Assembly (NCBI GenBank): GCA_964019425.1
Contig: OZ025858.1
Coordinates: 434,001 to 498,000 of the forward strand
Reading direction: 5' to 3'
DNA length: 64,000 bases
From: Flectonema sp. DT1601
Lineage: Eukaryota; Euglenozoa; Diplonemea; Diplonemida; Diplonemidae
This document shows, piece after piece, positions 34,709 through 49,700 of this stretch (position 1 is its first letter; each line of letters starts with the position of its first letter). The notes beneath the pieces were generated by a model. The model did not search any database, was not told the DNA's origin, and saw only the letters and a program-made list of their open reading frames with translations. The position numbers were made by a program, and so were the translations under genes.

Positions 34709-37700
34709 ATGGTGAACTTCACTGTCGATGAGGTTCGCGCAATCATGGACTTCCCGGACCAGATCCGTAACATGTCTGTGATTGCTCACGTCGATCACGG
34801 AAAGTCGACCCTTTCGGACTCTCTGGTGGCGGCTGCTGGTATTATCGCGATGGCGAAGGCCGGAGACGCGCGTCTGACTGACACCCGTGCCGACGAGCAG
34901 GAACGTTGCATCACCATCAAGTCGACCTCGATCTCGCTGTACTACAACGTGTCGAAGGAGCTCGTGAGCGACGAGGACTTGAAGAAGATCACCAAGGGAG
35001 ACCGCAGAGACTTCTTGATCAACTTGATCGATTCCCCGGGACACGTTGACTTCAGCAGTGAAGTTACTGCTGCCCTTCGTGTGACTGATGGTGCGCTCGT
35101 TGTCGTCGACTGTGTCGAGGGAGTGTGCGTGCAGACTGAGACCGTGTTGAGACAGGCCCTTTCGGAGAGAATCAAGCCGGTGGTGATGGTTAACAAGGTC
35201 GACCGTGCGCTTTTGGAGCTTCAGTTGGACCCTGAGGAGGCGTACCAGAGTTTCTTCAGAACCATCCAGACTGTGAACGTCGTGATCGCGACCTACAACG
35301 ACGAGCAGCTCGGTGACGTGCAGGTGTACCCTGAGGCCGGAACCGTCGGATTCGGATCAGGTCTCCACTCATGGGCGTTCACCCTGAACAAGTTCGCGAA
35401 GATGTACGCGGTGAAGTTCGGAGTTGACGAGGACAAGATGGTGAAGCGTCTCTGGGGAGACTCGTACTTCGACGCGAAGAGAAAGAAGTGGACGAGCGAG
35501 GCACCAGCCGGTGGACAGAGAGCGTTCTGCCAGTTCTGCATGGAGCCAATCAGAAACTTGTTCGACGCGGTGATGAACGACAAGAAGGACAAGATGGAGA
35601 AGATGATGAAGGCGCTCGGAATTGTGTTGAAGGGAGACGAGAAGGACTACACCCAGAAGAAATTGTTGAAGTGCATCATGCAGAAGTTCCTTCCAGCGTC
35701 TGAGGCGCTTCTTCAGATGATTGTGAGCAAGCTTCCATCCCCAAGAGTTGCGCAGAACTACAGAGCCGATCAGCTGTACATGGGAGTGACTGAGCAGGAG
35801 GACGGAACTATGGTCCCTAACAACGACAGATACTACCAGGGACTGAAGAACTGCGACCCTAAGGGTCCGCTTCTCATGTACGTGTCGAAGATGGTTCCAG
35901 CGGCTGACAAGGGAAGATTCATCGCCTTCGGACGTGTCTTCTCTGGAAAGATCAAGGCCGGTCAGAAGTGCAGAATCATGGGACCTAACCACGAGTTCGG
36001 AACCAAGAAGGACATGTCGATCAAGAACATCCAGCGTACCGTCCTCATGATGGGACGTTACCAGGAGGCTGTTGAGGACTTGCCATGTGGTAACGTTGTT
36101 GGTCTTGTTGGTATGTGTTTTGTTTTGTTTTGTTTTGTTTTGTTTTGTTTTATTTTGTTTTATTTTATTCTATTTTGTTTTGTTTTGTTGTGTTGTTTGT
36201 GTTTCTTCGGCTCTGTGGTTGTGTTGAGTCGATCTCCCGCATCTCGTTTTGGTTTTGCTTCTCCTACATTTCCTACCCTTGCTTTTGAGATGGGGTTTCT
36301 CCCGTTCTCTTGTGTGTTGTCTTGCCTTTGCCTTGCTTTGCCTTGCCTTGTTTTGAGAAGAGAAGAGAAGAGAAGACAAGACAAGACAAGACAAGAGAAG
36401 ACAAGACAAGACAAAAGAAGACAAGACAGGACAAGGCAACAGCAAATCAAGATAAGAACGAGAATGAAAATGAAAATGAAAATGAAAACGAAAACGTAAA
36501 TCAACAACAACACAGGTGTTGACAACTTCATTGTGAAGACCGCCACTTTGACCGATGATGGAAACGCCGACTGCTACCCACTCCGTGACATGAAGTACAG
36601 TGTGTCACCTGTTGTCCGTGTCGCCGTCGAGTGCGCGTCACCAGCTGACTTGCCAAAGTTGGTTGAGGGATTGAAGCGTCTTTCCAAGTATGTTCCGTTC
36701 TTTCTCACCACGGTCGCAACCACACAGGATGTAGTTTGGTTTAGTTTAACTTGAGTTGACTTAACTTAACTTAACTTAACTTAACTTTACTTAATTTAAT
36801 TTAATTTAATTTGGTGTGCATATAGCGTAGCGCAACGTTGGAATCGTTTCTTCTTTTTTTTTGCATTCGATTGTTCAAAAGCAAAGCCAAGTCAACAAAT
36901 AAAATGACACAAAAACAGGTCCGACCCTCTCGTCCAGTGCTCGATCGAGGAATCAGGAGAGCACATCATCGCCGGAGCTGGAGAGCTTCACTTGGAAATC
37001 TGCTTGAAGGATTTGCAAGAGGACTTCATGGCTGGAGCGAAGTTGAAGATCTCCGAGCCAGTTGTGTCGTTCCGTGAGACCATCACCGAAGAGTCATCGA
37101 TGCAGTGCCTGTCGAAGTCTCCAAACAAGCACAACAGATTGTTCTGCAGAGGAGCACCAATGGGAGATGAGCTTTGCAACCACATCGACGAGCAGGACAA
37201 GGGAGTGCACGCTGATGCCGAAGCAAAGACCAGAGCCCGTACCCTCGCGGACGAGTTCGACTGGGACGTGATGGAGGCGCGTAAGATCTGGTGCTTCGGA
37301 CCGGACGGTGCGGGACCAAACGTTGTCGTTGACGTGACCAAGGGTGTGCAGAACATGAACGAGCTGAAGGACTCGTTCGTGGCGGCATGGAACTGGGCGA
37401 CGAAGGAGGGAGTGATGTGCGAGGAGGCGATGAGAGGAGTGAGAATCAACGTCGAGGATGTGACGATGCACGCTGACGCTATCCACAGAGGTGGAGGTCA
37501 GATCATCCCAACCGCGCGTCGTGTGTACTACGCGTGCTGCCTGAAGGCGAAGCCGATGCTCATGGAGCCTGTGTTCTTGGTTGACATCCAGACCGTTGAG
37601 CACGCGATGGGTGGAATCTACGGTGTGTTGAACAAGCGTCGTGGTATCATGTTGGGAGAGGAGAACAGACCAGGAACGCCAATCTACAACGTCCGTGCGT

Positions 37701-37918
37701 ACCTTCCTGTCAACGAGTCCTTCGGATTCACCGCCGACCTGAGATCCAACACTGGTGGACAGGCGTTCCCTCAATGCGTATTTGACCACTGGCAGTTGTT
37801 CCCTGGTGATCCAATGGCTGAGGGAACCACCGCGTTCGAGCAGGTGAAGAAGACCCGTGTCAGAAAGGGATTGAAGCCAGAGGTCTCTGCATTCGAAAAC
37901 TTCTACGACAAGTTGTAA
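34709..37918 (+). CDS. EEF2: Elongation factor 2, array copy 5
   Basis: Exons 34709-36110, 36516-36687 and 36919-37918. Protein, introns and both flanking spacers match the most common unit type in the array (four GTGACC, seven GTTTT). Confidence 0.97.
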
Positions 37919-38728
37919 GCACGGGAAGCGTTCTTGCCCCTCGGTTCGCCAGGTTTCCCCCGTCTCTCCCCTCACGGCCCACCAAGACGAAGAAAAACCC
38001 ACACGCCCATCTCCCCCCACACACACTCACTCACTCACACACTCACTCTCACCCACTCACTCAGTCTTCTTTCAGCAACAACACAAACCCCTCCCCCCTC
38101 CCCTCTTTCGAAGGATTTCTATTTTGTGAAGGAAAGAGTATCATCAAAAAAGAAAGGTTTTTGCGAGCTGATGCCCTCCGCAGTGTTGTCAGCAGCCCCG
38201 TGTTGTTGTTTGTTAAGGTTTTAAGGTTCAGGACCCGAACTTCCGCATCGCAAGTGGTAGCTGCTTGCCAATCGACTGTTTGCCGCAACGTAGTGTCCTG
38301 GAATGGAATGGGAAAACGGAATCCCGAGAGAGATGGAGTTAGCGAATGGATCCTTTCGCGGACGCTGTGCTGAGTGAAGCCCTTCGAGTGTTTCACCCCG
38401 CCCGCGGTGGCCGTGGCCGTGATCGTGACCGTGACCGTGACCGTGACCACATGAGTGTGAAGCCGCTGCGTTTCTTCCCCTCGGAAAAAAAAAAAAAAAA
38501 AAAAAAAAAGAAAAAGAAAGTCTTTTCAGTTCGTTCGAAATCAGGTGCGGGGAACTCGTGCCGGCGTGGGGGTGGCCTGTGCGCCAACCCCTGCCCAGCA
38601 TGCAAGTGGTTCCCGTTACGCGGAATGGGAGATTGGTGAGCTCTCCCGAACCCGGGTTCAAGTGAAGGTTGTCTTCTTTTGTTCACTTCCTTTCCCCCCC
38701 TCTTCTCAGGAAATACAAGTCATCAACA

Positions 38729-41700
38729 ATGGTGAACTTCACTGTCGATGAGGTTCGCGCAATCATGGACTTCCCGGACCAGATCCGTAACATGTCTGTG
38801 ATTGCTCACGTCGATCACGGAAAGTCGACCCTTTCGGACTCTCTGGTGGCGGCTGCTGGTATTATCGCGATGGCGAAGGCCGGAGACGCGCGTCTGACTG
38901 ACACCCGTGCCGACGAGCAGGAACGTTGCATCACCATCAAGTCGACCTCGATCTCGCTGTACTACAACGTGTCGAAGGAGCTCGTGAGCGACGAGGACTT
39001 GAAGAAGATCACCAAGGGAGACCGCAGAGACTTCTTGATCAACTTGATCGATTCCCCGGGACACGTTGACTTCAGCAGTGAAGTTACTGCTGCCCTTCGT
39101 GTGACTGATGGTGCGCTCGTTGTCGTCGACTGTGTCGAGGGAGTGTGCGTGCAGACTGAGACCGTGTTGAGACAGGCCCTTTCGGAGAGAATCAAGCCGG
39201 TGGTGATGGTTAACAAGGTCGACCGTGCGCTTTTGGAGCTTCAGTTGGACCCTGAGGAGGCGTACCAGAGTTTCTTCAGAACCATCCAGACTGTGAACGT
39301 CGTGATCGCGACCTACAACGACGAGCAGCTCGGTGACGTGCAGGTGTACCCTGAGGCCGGAACCGTCGGATTCGGATCAGGTCTCCACTCATGGGCGTTC
39401 ACCCTGAACAAGTTCGCGAAGATGTACGCGGTGAAGTTCGGAGTTGACGAGGACAAGATGGTGAAGCGTCTCTGGGGAGACTCGTACTTCGACGCGAAGA
39501 GAAAGAAGTGGACGAGCGAGGCACCAGCCGGTGGACAGAGAGCGTTCTGCCAGTTCTGCATGGAGCCAATCAGAAACTTGTTCGACGCGGTGATGAACGA
39601 CAAGAAGGACAAGATGGAGAAGATGATGAAGGCGCTCGGAATTGTGTTGAAGGGAGACGAGAAGGACTACACCCAGAAGAAATTGTTGAAGTGCATCATG
39701 CAGAAGTTCCTTCCAGCGTCTGAGGCGCTTCTTCAGATGATTGTGAGCAAGCTTCCATCCCCAAGAGTTGCGCAGAACTACAGAGCCGATCAGCTGTACA
39801 TGGGAGTGACTGAGCAGGAGGACGGAACTATGGTCCCTAACAACGACAGATACTACCAGGGACTGAAGAACTGCGACCCTAAGGGTCCGCTTCTCATGTA
39901 CGTGTCGAAGATGGTTCCAGCGGCTGACAAGGGAAGATTCATCGCCTTCGGACGTGTCTTCTCTGGAAAGATCAAGGCCGGTCAGAAGTGCAGAATCATG
40001 GGACCTAACCACGAGTTCGGAACCAAGAAGGACATGTCGATCAAGAACATCCAGCGTACCGTCCTCATGATGGGACGTTACCAGGAGGCTGTTGAGGACT
40101 TGCCATGTGGTAACGTTGTTGGTCTTGTTGGTATGTGTTTTGTTTTGTTTTGTTTTATTTTGTTTTATTTTATTCTATTTTGTTTTGTTTTGTTGTGTTG
40201 TTTGTGTTTCTTCGGCTCTGTGGTTGTGTTGAGTCGATCTCCCGCATCTCGTTTTGGTTTTGCTTCTCCTACATTTCCTACCCTTGCTTTTGAGATGGGG
40301 TTTCTCCCGTTCTCTTGTGTGTTGTCTTGCCTTTGCCTTGCTTTGCCTTGCCTTGTTTTGAGAAGAGAAGACAAGACAAGACAAGAGAAGAGAAGACAAG
40401 ACAAGACAAAAGAAGACAAGACAGGACAAGGCAACAGCAAATCAAGATAAGAACGAGAATGAAAATGAAAATGAAAATGAAAACGAAAACGTAAATCAAC
40501 AACAACACAGGTGTTGACAACTTCATTGTGAAGACCGCCACTTTGACCGATGATGGAAACGCCGACTGCTACCCACTCCGTGACATGAAGTACAGTGTGT
40601 CACCTGTTGTCCGTGTCGCCGTCGAGTGCGCGTCACCAGCTGACTTGCCAAAGTTGGTTGAGGGATTGAAGCGTCTTTCCAAGTATGTTCCGTTCTTTCT
40701 CACCACGGTCGCAACCACACAGGATGTAGTTTGGTTTAGTTTAACTTGAGTTGACTTAACTTAACTTAACTTAACTTAACTTTACTTAATTTAATTTAAT
40801 TTAATTTGGTGTGCATATAGCGTAGCGCAACGTTGGAATCGTTTCTTCTTTTTTTTTGCATTCGATTGTTCAAAAGCAAAGCCAAGTCAACAAATAAAAT
40901 GACACAAAAACAGGTCCGACCCTCTCGTCCAGTGCTCGATCGAGGAATCAGGAGAGCACATCATCGCCGGAGCTGGAGAGCTTCACTTGGAAATCTGCTT
41001 GAAGGATTTGCAAGAGGACTTCATGGCTGGAGCGAAGTTGAAGATCTCCGAGCCAGTTGTGTCGTTCCGTGAGACCATCACCGAAGAGTCATCGATGCAG
41101 TGCCTGTCGAAGTCTCCAAACAAGCACAACAGATTGTTCTGCAGAGGAGCACCAATGGGAGATGAGCTTTGCAACCACATCGACGAGCAGGACAAGGGAG
41201 TGCACGCTGATGCCGAAGCAAAGACCAGAGCCCGTACCCTCGCGGACGAGTTCGACTGGGACGTGATGGAGGCGCGTAAGATCTGGTGCTTCGGACCGGA
41301 CGGTGCGGGACCAAACGTTGTCGTTGACGTGACCAAGGGTGTGCAGAACATGAACGAGCTGAAGGACTCGTTCGTGGCGGCATGGAACTGGGCGACGAAG
41401 GAGGGAGTGATGTGCGAGGAGGCGATGAGAGGAGTGAGAATCAACGTCGAGGATGTGACGATGCACGCTGACGCTATCCACAGAGGTGGAGGTCAGATCA
41501 TCCCAACCGCGCGTCGTGTGTACTACGCGTGCTGCCTGAAGGCGAAGCCGATGCTCATGGAGCCTGTGTTCTTGGTTGACATCCAGACCGTTGAGCACGC
41601 GATGGGTGGAATCTACGGTGTGTTGAACAAGCGTCGTGGTATCATGTTGGGAGAGGAGAACAGACCAGGAACGCCAATCTACAACGTCCGTGCGTACCTT

Positions 41701-41913
41701 CCTGTCAACGAGTCCTTCGGATTCACCGCCGACCTGAGATCCAACACTGGTGGACAGGCGTTCCCTCAATGCGTATTTGACCACTGGCAGTTGTTCCCTG
41801 GTGATCCAATGGCTGAGGGAACCACCGCGTTCGAGCAGGTGAAGAAGACCCGTGTCAGAAAGGGATTGAAGCCAGAGGTCTCTGCATTCGAAAACTTCTA
41901 CGACAAGTTGTAA
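38729..41913 (+). CDS. EEF2: Elongation factor 2, array copy 6 (short intron 1)
   Basis: Exons 38729-40130, 40511-40682 and 40914-41913; same 857-aa product. Intron 1 is 380 bp instead of 405: it has four GTTTT units instead of seven and a purine block rearranged and shortened by 10 bp (two pentamers). The following spacer has three GTGACC units. This is the most divergent unit in the array, yet all its differences lie in simple repeats. Confidence 0.97.
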
Positions 41914-42717
41914 GCACGGGAAGCGTTCTTGCCCCTCGGTTCGCCAGGTTTCCCCCGTCTCTCCCCTCACGGCCCACCAAGACGAAGAAAAACCCACACG
42001 CCCATCTCCCCCCACACACACTCACTCACTCACACACTCACTCTCACCCACTCACTCAGTCTTCTTTCAGCAACAACACAAACCCCTCCCCCCTCCCCTC
42101 TTTCGAAGGATTTCTATTTTGTGAAGGAAAGAGTATCATCAAAAAAGAAAGGTTTTTGCGAGCTGATGCCCTCCGCAGTGTTGTCAGCAGCCCCGTGTTG
42201 TTGTTTGTTAAGGTTTTAAGGTTCAGGACCCGAACTTCCGCATCGCAAGTGGTAGCTGCTTGCCAATCGACTGTTTGCCGCAACGTAGTGTCCTGGAATG
42301 GAATGGGAAAACGGAATCCCGAGAGAGATGGAGTTAGCGAATGGATCCTTTCGCGGACGCTGTGCTGAGTGAAGCCCTTCGAGTGTTTCACCCCGCCCGC
42401 GGTGGCCGTGGCCGTGATCGTGACCGTGACCGTGACCACATGAGTGTGAAGCCGCTGCGTTTCTTCCCCTCGGAAAAAAAAAAAAAAAAAAAAAAAAAGA
42501 AAAAGAAAGTCTTTTCAGTTCGTTCGAAATCAGGTGCGGGGAACTCGTGCCGGCGTGGGGGTGGCCTGTGCGCCAACCCCTGCCCAGCATGCAAGTGGTT
42601 CCCGTTACGCGGAATGGGAGATTGGTGAGCTCTCCCGAACCCGGGTTCAAGTGAAGGTTGTCTTCTTTTGTTCACTTCCTTTCCCCCCCTCTTCTCAGGA
42701 AATACAAGTCATCAACA

Positions 42718-45700
42718 ATGGTGAACTTCACTGTCGATGAGGTTCGCGCAATCATGGACTTCCCGGACCAGATCCGTAACATGTCTGTGATTGCTCACGT
42801 CGATCACGGAAAGTCGACCCTTTCGGACTCTCTGGTGGCGGCTGCTGGTATTATCGCGATGGCGAAGGCCGGAGACGCGCGTCTGACTGACACCCGTGCC
42901 GACGAGCAGGAACGTTGCATCACCATCAAGTCGACCTCGATCTCGCTGTACTACAACGTGTCGAAGGAGCTCGTGAGCGACGAGGACTTGAAGAAGATCA
43001 CCAAGGGAGACCGCAGAGACTTCTTGATCAACTTGATCGATTCCCCGGGACACGTTGACTTCAGCAGTGAAGTTACTGCTGCCCTTCGTGTGACTGATGG
43101 TGCGCTCGTTGTCGTCGACTGTGTCGAGGGAGTGTGCGTGCAGACTGAGACCGTGTTGAGACAGGCCCTTTCGGAGAGAATCAAGCCGGTGGTGATGGTT
43201 AACAAGGTCGACCGTGCGCTTTTGGAGCTTCAGTTGGACCCTGAGGAGGCGTACCAGAGTTTCTTCAGAACCATCCAGACTGTGAACGTCGTGATCGCGA
43301 CCTACAACGACGAGCAGCTCGGTGACGTGCAGGTGTACCCTGAGGCCGGAACCGTCGGATTCGGATCAGGTCTCCACTCATGGGCGTTCACCCTGAACAA
43401 GTTCGCGAAGATGTACGCGGTGAAGTTCGGAGTTGACGAGGACAAGATGGTGAAGCGTCTCTGGGGAGACTCGTACTTCGACGCGAAGAGAAAGAAGTGG
43501 ACGAGCGAGGCACCAGCCGGTGGACAGAGAGCGTTCTGCCAGTTCTGCATGGAGCCAATCAGAAACTTGTTCGACGCGGTGATGAACGACAAGAAGGACA
43601 AGATGGAGAAGATGATGAAGGCGCTCGGAATTGTGTTGAAGGGAGACGAGAAGGACTACACCCAGAAGAAATTGTTGAAGTGCATCATGCAGAAGTTCCT
43701 TCCAGCGTCTGAGGCGCTTCTTCAGATGATTGTGAGCAAGCTTCCATCCCCAAGAGTTGCGCAGAACTACAGAGCCGATCAGCTGTACATGGGAGTGACT
43801 GAGCAGGAGGACGGAACTATGGTCCCTAACAACGACAGATACTACCAGGGACTGAAGAACTGCGACCCTAAGGGTCCGCTTCTCATGTACGTGTCGAAGA
43901 TGGTTCCAGCGGCTGACAAGGGAAGATTCATCGCCTTCGGACGTGTCTTCTCTGGAAAGATCAAGGCCGGTCAGAAGTGCAGAATCATGGGACCTAACCA
44001 CGAGTTCGGAACCAAGAAGGACATGTCGATCAAGAACATCCAGCGTACCGTCCTCATGATGGGACGTTACCAGGAGGCTGTTGAGGACTTGCCATGTGGT
44101 AACGTTGTTGGTCTTGTTGGTATGTGTTTTGTTTTGTTTTGTTTTGTTTTGTTTTGTTTTATTTTGTTTTATTTTATTCTATTTTGTTTTGTTTTGTTGT
44201 GTTGTTTGTGTTTCTTCGGCTCTGTGGTTGTGTTGAGTCGATCTCCCGCATCTCGTTTTGGTTTTGCTTCTCCTACATTTCCTACCCTTGCTTTTGAGAT
44301 GGGGTTTCTCCCGTTCTCTTGTGTGTTGTCTTGCCTTTGCCTTGCTTTGCCTTGCCTTGTTTTGAGAAGAGAAGAGAAGAGAAGACAAGACAAGACAAGA
44401 CAAGAGAAGACAAGACAAGACAAAAGAAGACAAGACAGGACAAGGCAACAGCAAATCAAGATAAGAACGAGAATGAAAATGAAAATGAAAATGAAAACGA
44501 AAACGTAAATCAACAACAACACAGGTGTTGACAACTTCATTGTGAAGACCGCCACTTTGACCGATGATGGAAACGCCGACTGCTACCCACTCCGTGACAT
44601 GAAGTACAGTGTGTCACCTGTTGTCCGTGTCGCCGTCGAGTGCGCGTCACCAGCTGACTTGCCAAAGTTGGTTGAGGGATTGAAGCGTCTTTCCAAGTAT
44701 GTTCCGTTCTTTCTCACCACGGTCGCAACCACACAGGATGTAGTTTGGTTTAGTTTAACTTGAGTTGACTTAACTTAACTTAACTTAACTTAACTTTACT
44801 TAATTTAATTTAATTTAATTTGGTGTGCATATAGCGTAGCGCAACGTTGGAATCGTTTCTTCTTTTTTTTTGCATTCGATTGTTCAAAAGCAAAGCCAAG
44901 TCAACAAATAAAATGACACAAAAACAGGTCCGACCCTCTCGTCCAGTGCTCGATCGAGGAATCAGGAGAGCACATCATCGCCGGAGCTGGAGAGCTTCAC
45001 TTGGAAATCTGCTTGAAGGATTTGCAAGAGGACTTCATGGCTGGAGCGAAGTTGAAGATCTCCGAGCCAGTTGTGTCGTTCCGTGAGACCATCACCGAAG
45101 AGTCATCGATGCAGTGCCTGTCGAAGTCTCCAAACAAGCACAACAGATTGTTCTGCAGAGGAGCACCAATGGGAGATGAGCTTTGCAACCACATCGACGA
45201 GCAGGACAAGGGAGTGCACGCTGATGCCGAAGCAAAGACCAGAGCCCGTACCCTCGCGGACGAGTTCGACTGGGACGTGATGGAGGCGCGTAAGATCTGG
45301 TGCTTCGGACCGGACGGTGCGGGACCAAACGTTGTCGTTGACGTGACCAAGGGTGTGCAGAACATGAACGAGCTGAAGGACTCGTTCGTGGCGGCATGGA
45401 ACTGGGCGACGAAGGAGGGAGTGATGTGCGAGGAGGCGATGAGAGGAGTGAGAATCAACGTCGAGGATGTGACGATGCACGCTGACGCTATCCACAGAGG
45501 TGGAGGTCAGATCATCCCAACCGCGCGTCGTGTGTACTACGCGTGCTGCCTGAAGGCGAAGCCGATGCTCATGGAGCCTGTGTTCTTGGTTGACATCCAG
45601 ACCGTTGAGCACGCGATGGGTGGAATCTACGGTGTGTTGAACAAGCGTCGTGGTATCATGTTGGGAGAGGAGAACAGACCAGGAACGCCAATCTACAACG

Positions 45701-45927
45701 TCCGTGCGTACCTTCCTGTCAACGAGTCCTTCGGATTCACCGCCGACCTGAGATCCAACACTGGTGGACAGGCGTTCCCTCAATGCGTATTTGACCACTG
45801 GCAGTTGTTCCCTGGTGATCCAATGGCTGAGGGAACCACCGCGTTCGAGCAGGTGAAGAAGACCCGTGTCAGAAAGGGATTGAAGCCAGAGGTCTCTGCA
45901 TTCGAAAACTTCTACGACAAGTTGTAA
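42718..45927 (+). CDS. EEF2: Elongation factor 2, array copy 7
   Basis: Exons 42718-44119, 44525-44696 and 44928-45927. Same protein. Intron 1 is back to the common 405-bp form, so the contraction in copy 6 did not spread to this neighbour. Confidence 0.97.
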
Positions 45928-46737
45928 GCACGGGAAGCGTTCTTGCCCCTCGGTTCGCCAGGTTTCCCCCGTCTCTCCCCTCACGGCCCACCAAGACGAA
46001 GAAAAACCCACACGCCCATCTCCCCCCACACACACTCACTCACTCACACACTCACTCTCACCCACTCACTCAGTCTTCTTTCAGCAACAACACAAACCCC
46101 TCCCCCCTCCCCTCTTTCGAAGGATTTCTATTTTGTGAAGGAAAGAGTATCATCAAAAAAGAAAGGTTTTTGCGAGCTGATGCCCTCCGCAGTGTTGTCA
46201 GCAGCCCCGTGTTGTTGTTTGTTAAGGTTTTAAGGTTCAGGACCCGAACTTCCGCATCGCAAGTGGTAGCTGCTTGCCAATCGACTGTTTGCCGCAACGT
46301 AGTGTCCTGGAATGGAATGGGAAAACGGAATCCCGAGAGAGATGGAGTTAGCGAATGGATCCTTTCGCGGACGCTGTGCTGAGTGAAGCCCTTCGAGTGT
46401 TTCACCCCGCCCGCGGTGGCCGTGGCCGTGATCGTGACCGTGACCGTGACCGTGACCACATGAGTGTGAAGCCGCTGCGTTTCTTCCCCTCGGAAAAAAA
46501 AAAAAAAAAAAAAAAAAAGAAAAAGAAAGTCTTTTCAGTTCGTTCGAAATCAGGTGCGGGGAACTCGTGCCGGCGTGGGGGTGGCCTGTGCGCCAACCCC
46601 TGCCCAGCATGCAAGTGGTTCCCGTTACGCGGAATGGGAGATTGGTGAGCTCTCCCGAACCCGGGTTCAAGTGAAGGTTGTCTTCTTTTGTTCACTTCCT
46701 TTCCCCCCCTCTTCTCAGGAAATACAAGTCATCAACA

Positions 46738-49700
46738 ATGGTGAACTTCACTGTCGATGAGGTTCGCGCAATCATGGACTTCCCGGACCAGATCCGTAAC
46801 ATGTCTGTGATTGCTCACGTCGATCACGGAAAGTCGACCCTTTCGGACTCTCTGGTGGCGGCTGCTGGTATTATCGCGATGGCGAAGGCCGGAGACGCGC
46901 GTCTGACTGACACCCGTGCCGACGAGCAGGAACGTTGCATCACCATCAAGTCGACCTCGATCTCGCTGTACTACAACGTGTCGAAGGAGCTCGTGAGCGA
47001 CGAGGACTTGAAGAAGATCACCAAGGGAGACCGCAGAGACTTCTTGATCAACTTGATCGATTCCCCGGGACACGTTGACTTCAGCAGTGAAGTTACTGCT
47101 GCCCTTCGTGTGACTGATGGTGCGCTCGTTGTCGTCGACTGTGTCGAGGGAGTGTGCGTGCAGACTGAGACCGTGTTGAGACAGGCCCTTTCGGAGAGAA
47201 TCAAGCCGGTGGTGATGGTTAACAAGGTCGACCGTGCGCTTTTGGAGCTTCAGTTGGACCCTGAGGAGGCGTACCAGAGTTTCTTCAGAACCATCCAGAC
47301 TGTGAACGTCGTGATCGCGACCTACAACGACGAGCAGCTCGGTGACGTGCAGGTGTACCCTGAGGCCGGAACCGTCGGATTCGGATCAGGTCTCCACTCA
47401 TGGGCGTTCACCCTGAACAAGTTCGCGAAGATGTACGCGGTGAAGTTCGGAGTTGACGAGGACAAGATGGTGAAGCGTCTCTGGGGAGACTCGTACTTCG
47501 ACGCGAAGAGAAAGAAGTGGACGAGCGAGGCACCAGCCGGTGGACAGAGAGCGTTCTGCCAGTTCTGCATGGAGCCAATCAGAAACTTGTTCGACGCGGT
47601 GATGAACGACAAGAAGGACAAGATGGAGAAGATGATGAAGGCGCTCGGAATTGTGTTGAAGGGAGACGAGAAGGACTACACCCAGAAGAAATTGTTGAAG
47701 TGCATCATGCAGAAGTTCCTTCCAGCGTCTGAGGCGCTTCTTCAGATGATTGTGAGCAAGCTTCCATCCCCAAGAGTTGCGCAGAACTACAGAGCCGATC
47801 AGCTGTACATGGGAGTGACTGAGCAGGAGGACGGAACTATGGTCCCTAACAACGACAGATACTACCAGGGACTGAAGAACTGCGACCCTAAGGGTCCGCT
47901 TCTCATGTACGTGTCGAAGATGGTTCCAGCGGCTGACAAGGGAAGATTCATCGCCTTCGGACGTGTCTTCTCTGGAAAGATCAAGGCCGGTCAGAAGTGC
48001 AGAATCATGGGACCTAACCACGAGTTCGGAACCAAGAAGGACATGTCGATCAAGAACATCCAGCGTACCGTCCTCATGATGGGACGTTACCAGGAGGCTG
48101 TTGAGGACTTGCCATGTGGTAACGTTGTTGGTCTTGTTGGTATGTGTTTTGTTTTGTTTTGTTTTGTTTTGTTTTATTTTGTTTTATTTTATTCTATTTT
48201 GTTTTGTTTTGTTGTGTTGTTTGTGTTTCTTCGGCTCTGTGGTTGTGTTGAGTCGATCTCCCGCATCTCGTTTTGGTTTTGCTTCTCCTACATTTCCTAC
48301 CCTTGCTTTTGAGATGGGGTTTCTCCCGTTCTCTTGTGTGTTGTCTTGCCTTTGCCTTGCTTTGCCTTGCCTTGTTTTGAGAAGAGAAGAGAAGAGAAGA
48401 CAAGACAAGACAAGACAAGAGAAGACAAGACAAGACAAAAGAAGACAAGACAGGACAAGGCAACAGCAAATCAAGATAAGAACGAGAATGAAAATGAAAA
48501 TGAAAATGAAAACGAAAACGTAAATCAACAACAACACAGGTGTTGACAACTTCATTGTGAAGACCGCCACTTTGACCGATGATGGAAACGCCGACTGCTA
48601 CCCACTCCGTGACATGAAGTACAGTGTGTCACCTGTTGTCCGTGTCGCCGTCGAGTGCGCGTCACCAGCTGACTTGCCAAAGTTGGTTGAGGGATTGAAG
48701 CGTCTTTCCAAGTATGTTCCGTTCTTTCTCACCACGGTCGCAACCACACAGGATGTAGTTTGGTTTAGTTTAACTTGAGTTGACTTAACTTAACTTAACT
48801 TAACTTAACTTTACTTAATTTAATTTAATTTAATTTGGTGTGCATATAGCGTAGCGCAACGTTGGAATCGTTTCTTCTTTTTTTTTGCATTCGATTGTTC
48901 AAAAGCAAAGCCAAGTCAACAAATAAAATGACACAAAAACAGGTCCGACCCTCTCGTCCAGTGCTCGATCGAGGAATCAGGAGAGCACATCATCGCCGGA
49001 GCTGGAGAGCTTCACTTGGAAATCTGCTTGAAGGATTTGCAAGAGGACTTCATGGCTGGAGCGAAGTTGAAGATCTCCGAGCCAGTTGTGTCGTTCCGTG
49101 AGACCATCACCGAAGAGTCATCGATGCAGTGCCTGTCGAAGTCTCCAAACAAGCACAACAGATTGTTCTGCAGAGGAGCACCAATGGGAGATGAGCTTTG
49201 CAACCACATCGACGAGCAGGACAAGGGAGTGCACGCTGATGCCGAAGCAAAGACCAGAGCCCGTACCCTCGCGGACGAGTTCGACTGGGACGTGATGGAG
49301 GCGCGTAAGATCTGGTGCTTCGGACCGGACGGTGCGGGACCAAACGTTGTCGTTGACGTGACCAAGGGTGTGCAGAACATGAACGAGCTGAAGGACTCGT
49401 TCGTGGCGGCATGGAACTGGGCGACGAAGGAGGGAGTGATGTGCGAGGAGGCGATGAGAGGAGTGAGAATCAACGTCGAGGATGTGACGATGCACGCTGA
49501 CGCTATCCACAGAGGTGGAGGTCAGATCATCCCAACCGCGCGTCGTGTGTACTACGCGTGCTGCCTGAAGGCGAAGCCGATGCTCATGGAGCCTGTGTTC
49601 TTGGTTGACATCCAGACCGTTGAGCACGCGATGGGTGGAATCTACGGTGTGTTGAACAAGCGTCGTGGTATCATGTTGGGAGAGGAGAACAGACCAGGAA

